A stretch of 10,431 nt of DNA from Desulfobacteraceae bacterium (lineage in GTDB: Bacteria > Desulfobacterota > Desulfobacteria > Desulfobacterales > UBA11574): contig JABMQM010000169.1 in assembly GCA_013203195.1 (NCBI GenBank), positions 1 through 10,431 on the forward strand, read 5' to 3'. The notes beneath the pieces are model-generated. The model was given only the letters and a program-made list of their open reading frames with translations. It ran no database searches and was not told the origin of the DNA. Shown here piece after piece: positions 1 to 8,000 of this stretch. The position numbers and the translations under genes are program-made. Position 1 is the stretch's first letter, and every line of letters begins with the position of its first letter.

Positions 1-1293
1 AGTGCCGACATACTTGTTTCCGGAGAGCATGATTATCTTGAATCAGCAACTTTTTCTCAGGTAGCGAAACTAAAACCGACAAACATAAAACACACTTTTG
101 ATCTATCATTAAGCGGCATGGATCGTATCTTTAAAAGCAACCTTAAAATGCCGTTGCCATTGTGGCTTAAGTATATCGGCGCCACTGCTCGCGGGACTTT
201 GAATATTTCAAAAGAGACCAACCTAACCGGGCTTGTTGAAAGACTGGACTTTGACGGCCGGGTGGAGACCGGCCTGGAACTTACACTGGTTCCCGACGAA
301 AATATCAGGCTGCAAGCCTGGGCTTTGAGCCCTGCAATGAATGTAAAGCTGGGAAAATTATTTAGCGTTAAAAGCCTGAAGACAAATTTAAAGATAAAAA
401 AAGATTATCGTATTGTAACAGAAGAAGAGATAAAAGCTAAACAAAGCAAAATTATACCGTTATCAGTCAGGGTTCTAAGGGTTGAGTCCGGACCGGTTGC
501 CGGTTCTTCAAGCGCATTTGTTACCGAAGATACGGCCGTTACAAAGTTCACCGGTGCATTGCAAAACCGTTTCAGCCCACAACATGCCATTGCATTCAAG
601 TCGGCATATATGGGGTTCGGTCCCTTGCCGCTGCCCATTGATCACTCTGTGATAGATTTTGATCTGAACAAGGGCCTTCCAACTTCAGACTATTTTAAGG
701 TTGAATTATTGGGAGGGACGGTTATCGGTTCAGTGGCAGTTTTAAAGAAAAATGACCTCTTTTTCCTGCAGATGCGGTTGGCCTTTTCAGGTTTAAATAC
801 AGACAAAATATATCCGCCGGCCAATGCAAAGGATAATGATGACAGTGAATTGAACGGCCAGCTATGGGCACTGATCCCTCTGTCTTCTCAGGCGAGCACT
901 GTGCTGCAACAGTTTCAGATGGATCTGAATCTGAGCCGCATAGGTACCCGCTCGTTTGAAAGATTTCTTTATGCGCTGGATCCTTCCGAGAGCAATGAAG
1001 CCATTGTATCCCAGCGTCAACTTTTGCGATTGGGTTCTCCACGCTGGATTAATGTTTACGTTAAGGACGGCGGTCTCTCTATGGAGGGTGAAGTAGATGC
1101 GCAAGGTGTTGCTGTGGCCATACCGAGTCTCAGGCGGCTGAATATTGCCAATGTGGCCGGGCTTGACAATTATGCCGCATACCTTGCAAGTATTGATCCT
1201 CTTATTGCAGTCCTAGAAGTCTGTGCGGCAAACGGCATCAAAATTGGCAAAGATGGTGAATATTTGAAATTTCAAACCGCAACTTCTCAGTAA
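1..1293 (+). CDS. YdbH/AsmA-like intermembrane bridge protein, C-terminal part (5' end outside window)
   Basis: The frame is open from base 1 to the TAA at 1291-1293, giving 430 visible codons. The ATG at 118 is internal, because in-frame coding (SADILVSGEHDYLESA...) precedes it without a stop. The visible protein consists of alternating polar/hydrophobic beta-strand segments with no transmembrane helix. It includes an AsmA-like C-terminal signature around bases 685-830 (a strand with LLGGTVIGSVAV followed by LRLAFSGLNTDKIYP-like strands). AsmA-like proteins (TamB, YhdP, YdbH) span the periplasm and move lipids between membranes; E. coli YdbH is about 880 aa and is encoded with the lipoprotein YnbE and with YdbL. 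The next gene encodes a DUF1318/YdbL-like protein, which is the main reason for preferring YdbH over other AsmA relatives. The fold class is fairly secure; the exact family is inference from sequence texture and context. The N-terminal membrane anchor would lie upstream of the window. Confidence 0.6.
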   Translation, partial: SADILVSGEHDYLESATFSQVAKLKPTNIKHTFDLSLSGMDRIFKSNLKMPLPLWLKYIGATARGTLNISKETNLTGLVERLDFDGRVETGLELTLVPDENIRLQAWALSPAMNVKLGKLFSVKSLKTNLKIKKDYRIVTEEEIKAKQSKIIPLSVRVLRVESGPVAGSSSAFVTEDTAVTKFTGALQNRFSPQHAIAFKSAYMGFGPLPLPIDHSVIDFDLNKGLPTSDYFKVELLGGTVIGSVAVLKKNDLFFLQMRLAFSGLNTDKIYPPANAKDNDDSELNGQLWALIPLSSQASTVLQQFQMDLNLSRIGTRSFERFLYALDPSESNEAIVSQRQLLRLGSPRWINVYVKDGGLSMEGEVDAQGVAVAIPSLRRLNIANVAGLDNYAAYLASIDPLIAVLEVCAANGIKIGKDGEYLKFQTATSQ

Positions 1294-1363
1294 ACTCTGT
1301 AAAGCAATATGAAAAAAACTTTCCGACTGCTGAAATATTTGTAAATAATATGTGAAATTACAC

Positions 1364-1384
1364 CTAAAACTTAAAACCTAAAAC
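1364..1384 (+). repeat. Three tandem 7-bp repeats (C/T)TAAAAC
   Basis: CTAAAAC, TTAAAAC and CTAAAAC follow one another directly within the AT-rich spacer. The array is real in the sequence but short and low in complexity. It could be a chance slippage product, and no binding protein is suggested by it. Confidence 0.5.
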
Positions 1385-1416
1385 GTGATGAATTTTGCAT
1401 TTTAGAATTTATCAAA

Positions 1417-1426
1417 GAAGAGGAAG
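1417..1426 (+). promoter_or_regulatory. Ribosome binding site for the DUF1318 lipoprotein gene
   Basis: The purine-rich GAAGAGGAAG contains AGGA at 1421-1424, four bases before the ATG at 1429. It supports this start, which also places a complete lipoprotein signal at the N-terminus. Confidence 0.7.
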
Positions 1427-1428
1427 CC

Positions 1429-2010
1429 ATGAGAGCATTAATCGGAGTTATCTTGATTTTTGTTGCCGGGTGTACCCTGGCTGAAGTTAAGGTCGAAGTA
1501 ATGAGCGAACGCACGGCTCTGGAAAATCAGGTTCTTGGTACTTATAACGCCCTTGACAGAGAAATGCTTCTGGTTGCCTCTGTCAGGGGGGTCGATTCCC
1601 GGGGACGCATCCAACCGCCGCCCAAGCACAGTCAGGAGCACAAGGATGCCGTAACAGCCATGCAGGCTTTAAGTTTTCATGCCGATGACCTTCAAACGTT
1701 TAAGCAGTTGGGCTGGGCCGGAGAAAACAACACGGGGCTGGTTGAAATTTTTCAGATGGAAAAAGATAATGTCCCTGAGAGCCTTACAGATTTTTCAGAA
1801 CGATTCAAGCCGGAAGAATTCAAATACGTGGTGGCACAGATCAACGAGTCAAGAGAACTGATTATGCACCGGGTTATTGATATGAATGAAAATCTGACGG
1901 AAGCTGATATGCCCCAAATCCGCCGGATATTCGGCAAGCTCAACACTGATAATGCCCTGCCCGGTGAAAAAATTCAGCAACCCGACGGCACCTGGACGGT
2001 GAAAAAATGA
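1429..2010 (+). CDS. DUF1318 (YdbL-like) outer-membrane lipoprotein
   Basis: The product is 193 aa. The N-terminus is a short lipoprotein signal: MR, then the hydrophobic stretch ALIGVILIF, then a VAGC lipobox with the lipidated Cys at residue 15. Residue 16 is Thr, not Asp, so sorting to the outer membrane is expected. The C-terminal part has the DUF1318 pattern. GENNTGLVEI lies near residues 98-107, an Asn/Glu/Arg-rich helix (VAQINESRELIMHRVIDMNE) at 135-154, a further helix at 157-171, and a PGE...DGTW ending near the C-terminus. E. coli YdbL is about 108 aa with a plain signal peptide and acts as a periplasmic factor for the YdbH-YnbE intermembrane bridge. This protein is longer and lipidated, so it may combine YdbL-like and membrane-anchor roles (inference). 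It lies 135 bp after the YdbH-like gene and overlaps the next gene by four bases, suggesting co-expression. DUF1318 assignment is likely; function is by analogy. Confidence 0.75.
   Translation: MRALIGVILIFVAGCTLAEVKVEVMSERTALENQVLGTYNALDREMLLVASVRGVDSRGRIQPPPKHSQEHKDAVTAMQALSFHADDLQTFKQLGWAGENNTGLVEIFQMEKDNVPESLTDFSERFKPEEFKYVVAQINESRELIMHRVIDMNENLTEADMPQIRRIFGKLNTDNALPGEKIQQPDGTWTVKK
1998..2010 (+). promoter_or_regulatory. ATGA stop/start overlap with weak SD (translational coupling)
   Basis: The stop of the DUF1318 gene (TGA, 2008-2010) overlaps the start of the giant CHAT gene (ATG, 2007-2009). GGTGA at 1998-2002 is the only SD-like element upstream, four bases before the ATG. The overlap is typical of translational coupling and fixes the start, since the ATG is followed directly by a well-formed signal peptide. 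Confidence 0.7.
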
Positions 2011-2096
2011 CTCAAAAGAAATTTTTTATAAGAAAAATCTTTCTCATCACGTTGTTTGTTGCTGGGGGAGCAATTTGGACCTCTTTTTGCCAGGCA
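2007..2096 (+). other. Sec signal peptide of the giant CHAT protein
   Basis: Residues 1-10 carry five Lys/Arg (KK, R, K pattern plus the start region). They are followed by the hydrophobic core IFLITLFVAGGAIWTSF and a likely signal peptidase I site after CQA (residue 30). Cys28 is not in a valid lipobox because its preceding residues are T-S-F. Export to the periplasm or beyond is therefore predicted, which is less usual than the cytoplasmic placement of most studied CHAT proteins. Confidence 0.75.
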
Positions 2097-5000
2097 GGAT
2101 TAAAAAAAGCCGGGCCCAAAGTTTTGCCCGTAAACAAACCGGAACAAATAACTTCCGAAACTGATCCTGTCCTGCATGCCGCTGTTTCCGATGACGGCAA
2201 ATGGATGGTTTATACTTCGGGACGGGGAAACTTCACAGACCTCTGGCTGCGTTCTGCTGATCCCGGCGTTGTTGTGCTACCGCAAAGATTAACATCTGAC
2301 CCTGCGCCGGAGTCCTCACCGGCTTTTTCTCCTGACGGACGCTTTATTGCGTTCACGGGCACGGCCAATGATGTCAAAGGTGACATCTATTTGCTTGATC
2401 TTAAATCAGCAGAATCAGGAGCCATACGCCTGACCGGAAGGGATACCGCAGACGGCGGACCCTGCTTTTCAGCAGACGGCCATAAACTTTATTTTCATCA
2501 GGCCGGACCCGCTGATGAAAACAGGCGGCTTGCGGTTCTGGATCTTAGCGGGAAAGACAGGACTCCCGTGCTTTTAAATACCGGGGGTGACGGCTCTTTT
2601 CCTGCGATTGCGCCCGACGGCAGGCAGCTTGCCTTTGTTACTTACCGGAATGATCCGGCCGGGGACATCTTTGTATTGGATTTAAAAGATAAAAATGTAA
2701 GGCGCCTGACCGCAGGGCCCTACATGGACGGCTTTCCTGAATGGTCGTCAGACAGCAGCTATGTTTATTTCTCCCGTATTGCCGCTGATACCGACCAAGA
2801 CGGACGGCTTACCCAAAATGACAATCCAACAATATACAGGGTAAAAGTTAAAGACGAGCATCTTAGACCTTATCCCTTGACTTTATTTACTTTTTCGGCT
2901 TTTCAGCCTCAACTGTCCGGACCCAAGCTGTTTTTTCTATCAGACAAGGGTGGTGTTAACAATTGTTGGTCCATACCGGCAGAGGGATTCATTCCTGTAA
3001 AGGAGAGCCCCGCACAGCAGCTGGCGCTGGCCGAGAAACTGTCCGTAAAGATCCCTCCGGATCCGTATCTGACCTTGCTTGCATATTACAAAGTTTTAGA
3101 AAAATATGAAAATGTGAAGCCTTGGGGGGCTAAAGCCGCCTTTGAAATTGGAAAGATTTATAGAAAACTAAAGATGCCCGTCTTGGCCGGTTTGGCCTTT
3201 AAGGTTGTCAGTCAAGGCTACAGCGATATTCAGCCGGAAGCCGACCTTGCCTTTATTGAATTGAATATGATCGATACCACCGAGCGTTTAAAATTTGAAA
3301 CCGATGAACCCAAGCGGCTCGCGTTGATACAGACAGGCATCGCTCAACTCGATAAAATCGCCGGCACCAAAAATCCTGAAGTAAAAGCCAGGGCGAACAT
3401 CGAACGCGCCCGGCTGCTCTCTATGGCCGGCAGGGATCCGGCTTCTTTATTTAAAGCTGTCAACCTGCTTGACGCGGTTATCGCCGACGATCGGTCAGCA
3501 AGGTCTCAGGCGGCCGAAGCCATGATCTTAAAGGCGGATATTTTTGGCAAAATAGGAACCCCGGATGAGATCTACCCCGCCTATATAGCTGTGATAAAAA
3601 AATATCCTGACGTCAGTGTTTGGTCTGATGTGGCGGTGGAACGCATACTGCAACTCACGCTGGCCAATATTGAGGATAAAAAGATTGCAGAAAAAATAAA
3701 TTATTTGCGAAATTTTGCAGATAAACATCGCCGGGAAAATCCACTTTTGTCCATGGGGGCCTTAAACCGTGTAGGGGATCTGTTTTACAGTATCAATGAG
3801 TGGACCCAGGCCAAAGCTGTATACTATCAAACCTTAGAGCAGTTTAAAGTTGTAAACACCCAGACATCCGCCGCCAGGCTGTCTCTGGCTGAAATTTTAT
3901 ACCAGGAAGAAAGATTCCGTCAGGCCCTGGACCTGTATGAAGCTGAAATAGCCCAAAGGCCTTATGAGGATAACATAAGCAATCTGGCCCGTGCCGGTTT
4001 CATACGCAAATCGATTGCGTCAGGAGAGTTTTTGTACCGCTTGGGTGAAATTTCTTCTGCCAATAAAATTTTTGCAGAATTGATCGCCTATGATGATTTC
4101 ATTGTGGAAGCACACCGGGGGTATATAAAATGCGCGGCTGCTTTTAATAATACTCAAGGGGTGCTGAATAAATACAAAGAAAGACTTGCACATGATCCCA
4201 ACGATCCTATCGCCATTTACGCCGCGGCACTTTCTCTTACGTATTTGAATGACAAAAGTTCGATAAAAGAAGCTGAAAAGCTGCTGCTGCGTGCCATTAA
4301 TATCAACGGGAGGATCGAGTATTTTCATCAGACTTTAGGGTATGTTTTTGAGGTCCTGGAAACGGTTTACCAAGAAAAGGGAACTCTTGAAATGTCCCTG
4401 GAGTCATACAAAAAAGCGTATTTTTTAAATGATCACAAAAACAATCCGGAAAATGCCGCTAATCTTGTCCTTAACCTGGGAAACACGTATTACCTTCTCG
4501 GTCAGTATCCCAAGGCCTTTTTATATTATACACAACGCTTAAAGACAGACCTGGCCTTTGACAACTATAATACAGAGATACTGTTTTACAGGCGTTTGGG
4601 AGCTGCGTCCTTTCAGGCCCGGGAAACGGAAAAAACCATCCAAGCTTTCACCAAGGCGCTCGACCTGATAGAGCGCCGCATGGAACCGCAGCAGGCATCT
4701 GATGCTTTTGACAGGATCAGCCGTTATATGATGGACCGGGTTGTCGCTGTCGGGATAAGGCATGCGGATATAAGTAATGAAATCAAAGCTATTGCCGCCG
4801 CCCAGTCCAAGATAAATCGCAGCTTATCTAAGCTGCATCACAAAGATATTCTGCCGCCGCCCGCACCTGATTGGAAAACATACAAAGAGGGGATTGAAGC
4901 ATTACTGACTGAGCAGGAAAAATTAAACCATCAGGCAATCTCATTGCTTAAAAAACACAAAAAGGCGGAACTGCCGGCTGCAGAGGTCAGTGAAACCTTG

Positions 5001-8000
5001 TCTGGTATGTTGCCGAAGGTCAACGAGGCATTAGAGTTTCCGGAGCGCCTGGTGCAGCTTAAAGCTGAAATGCTCGATCGTCTGGGACTTGCTTATCAGG
5101 AAGCCGGTTATCCTGAAAAGGCCGCCAAGACCTTTGAGAAAGTTTTTGCATTAAATAAAGACCTGGTTGATCAGGACCTGGGAGTGCCGGCAAACCTTGC
5201 GCGCAACCGGCGCTCGGCGGCCTACAATGCTTATCTTTGGGCTGAAACACTCTCAGGCGAAAAGCGTAGAGAACTGCTGCGAAAAACAGCCCAAGACTTT
5301 GCCGGTGTAATCGACCTGGTGGAAAAGTTCGGTGTGCCCGACAAGCAAATGGGGCCAGGCCAAGGCCTGGTAAATATTGCCGTACAGGTGTCAGCAGATG
5401 AAATCGGTTCCAGCCAGGCAGGCCATGGTTTTACGGCCCAACAGGAAATAAGGCTGGCCGACGCCTTCCTGACCCGTATTCACCTGGAACTCGGTGAATT
5501 GAAGCCCGCAGAAGAAGCCGTCAAAAAGCAGCTGGACGCGTATCCTGTGAACAGACCGGTATCAGATAAAAACGTTTACGGCGTATCGCTGCTTTACCAC
5601 CGGGCCGGGCAACTGGCCGCCGCCCGAGGCAAGCTTGCCGAAGCTTTTGAATATTTTGGCTTTTCTGCTGATTTGTCTTTCCGTATGCAAAACCCGGTAA
5701 GCACGGCAGTTAATGTAACCAATATGGCAAGCCTGCTGGCGAGGATGTCCGCCGGGACTCCCGGAGTAATGGAGCTGGGGCGCCGGCTGGAAGCCCTGGA
5801 CACAAAAACCACCCAGCTGCTTGCCCAAAATCCGGTTGCCGCCGACAAACCGATTGCGGCTATCTACCATAACAAGATGGGGGTTTATTGGCTGAACTTT
5901 CCCAGGCAGCCGGCCGGCAAACTCGAGGCCGCTGTTTTACAGACAAGGGCCCTGCAAAAGGCGGCCATACATTTTAAAAGGGGGCTGAAATTACTTGAAA
6001 ATAAGCAACACGACCCTAACCGGGAAAAGCTGGCGCTCATTGCTGCTTTGCATCTTAATACGGCCGGGGTCGCCCTTGATTTTGCAGCCAGGCAAAGCGC
6101 TGCCGAGCATTTTGAATCAGCGCTGCAAGCATCCCGGCACGGCCTGCTTCCCGAACTGGAATGGAGGGCGCTTGCAGGCTTAGGCCGCTTGAATGCAGCC
6201 CTTGATGTGCTTAATTCTGTAACGCTTTTAAGAGCAGGGTGCGGCCCCCAAGAGATTGTGGCGCTATTTGGCCCCCTTGTAGTTGACCTGGTCAAAGAAG
6301 GCAAAACCGAAGAAGCTTTTAATCTTGCTGAGCGCCTTGCAGAGCTCGAAAGATTTAACCGGCTGGCCCCTATCGTTGGAGAGTTGCAACAGAAAGCAAA
6401 AGATCCTTTCAGCCGAACTGCTTTCAGGAAAATATATATAAAGCTGGAGCGGATACAAAAACTGCGCGCAAAGATTGCCGAAGCGCAAGGAGAAGAAAAA
6501 GAGTATTTGACAGAAGAATTGAGCCGCGAGAGCCGGCTGGTTGCAGAACAATCAGGAGAAGATAACCAGGCTCTGCCGGATGCTATTCGTCTTGTGCAGG
6601 ACAAGCAGATTCAAGAGGCGTCTCTGATCCTTTTAGGACTGTCCGTACATGCCGAAGAGACCGCCGATGCTTTGGTCAAAACCAAGGATCAAGACCGAGC
6701 CGCAGCTCTTTTGCAACAGTACAAGGATCTTGTTGAACGCTACCAACAGGTAAGACAAGCCGCGATAGCAGCAAGGCCAGAGGAGAAAGCTGCGGATATT
6801 ATTACTTTTTTCGGACCGGAGCCTTTTCGTGCGGCTGATGTTATGCAGCATCTGCCCGCAGACGGCAAACTGGTGCGCTTGTTTGCCGCCGATGATGAAA
6901 TGTCCGCATACATTGTTTTTAAAATTACTCCCCATGCAATCGACGCCGCCCGGGAAACATTAACGCAAGATTCTTTAAAAAGTATTATTCCTCTTGATAA
7001 AGGTTTGCTGTATGTGGGTTATGAAAATATCCACAGGCTCTTTGAAGACATGCCTGATGATGCATCAGTATCATATACATTAAGCGGTACTCACCTTGTG
7101 CGTTCCATCATTCATCGCAAACCCTTTAAGCGCACTCTTTTCGCTTTTCCCGCTGTTGATAAAAATATTAAAGACTATGATATTAAGGCCCTGAAAGGCC
7201 TGTCCGCAAGTGAGATCTTGCAAGCAACCCAAGGGGCAAATATATTTTTGATATCCGACAGTGTCGCCCTGACGACTGCCGTTCCCACCAAAGCAGGCCA
7301 ACATCCGGAACAGTTTCTGGCCGTAAATAGCCCGGATCCAACCGGCGCTAATCAAGCAGCAGGAGGTCTTGAAAGTGTGAGTTTTGCTCCCGGCGGTTAC
7401 ATCATTCCGGTCCAAAGGCTGCTGGCAAACTCATCGGATCTGTCCCTGGCCCTGCTGCCCGCCGCATCAATTGCAGACGCTTATTTAATCGGACATCTAT
7501 TTTCCATCTATGGATGTCCCTCCGTACTATTGCCCGACAAGCCCGCCAGCGGGTCAGACTTTGTCGACCATTTTCTAACAGCATACCCTCTGGCATCCGC
7601 CCAAGAGGCCCTGGCAAAAGCCGGGTCATTGTCCGACAAAAAGCAGCGCTGGATACAACTCGGTTTCAGGGGTATGACACCGGCAGAGTCCCAAGAGTTT
7701 GCCATGCAGTATTTTGCCCGCTATATTCAAAACGGCCAGCAGGCCTTTGAAAATAACAATCCTGCCAGGGCGCTTTCGATGTTTGAAAATGCGATCCGGA
7801 TTGCCCAAACAGTGGAACAATTCGGTCAATATCTGGCCCCCCTTTATAACTTTGGCCGCGACAGCGCTGTCATGGGAGGTGAGCAACAAAAGGCGGTTTA
7901 CTACGGCAATGCGGTTGTAAAACTTGTGGCCGATGAAAATCCCGGCACAGAGCAGCACGCCCAGGCTCTTTTGATGTTAGGCAGTGTTCATGCTCAATTT

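Larger units (their letters stand above)
1294..1428 (+). other. AT-rich intergenic spacer between the YdbH-like and DUF1318 genes
   Basis: This 135-base AT-rich spacer has no credible coding frame and no strong hairpin followed by a T-run, so no intrinsic terminator is called. It is too short for a full-length YnbE-type lipoprotein of about 60 codons, the gene found at this position in E. coli. It holds three tandem heptamers (1364-1384) and a ribosome binding site at its 3' end. A promoter for the downstream pair could sit here, but no convincing -35/-10 pair was found; read-through from the upstream gene is equally possible. Confidence 0.6.

Noticed and set aside
118..1293. ATG at 118 as the true start of the first gene
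   Set aside because: The same frame is open back to base 1 with protein-like sequence, and no ribosome binding site precedes 118. The gene enters from outside the window.
1351..1363. TGTGAAATTACAC as a CRP/FNR-like operator
   Set aside because: Only three outer base pairs are symmetric and neither half-site pair matches the CRP or FNR consensus on both sides.
5355..5370. Perfect inverted repeat CCAGGCC-AA-GGCCTGG
   Set aside because: It lies inside the coding region, encodes part of GPGQGLVN, and is not followed by a T-run. Best explained as chance in GC-rich codons, not a terminator.
5885..6604. Minus-strand open frame of 239 codons
   Set aside because: It is antisense to the giant gene and the product is Ser/Arg/Cys-rich without domain character. 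The + strand frame there encodes coherent TPR and coiled-coil sequence.
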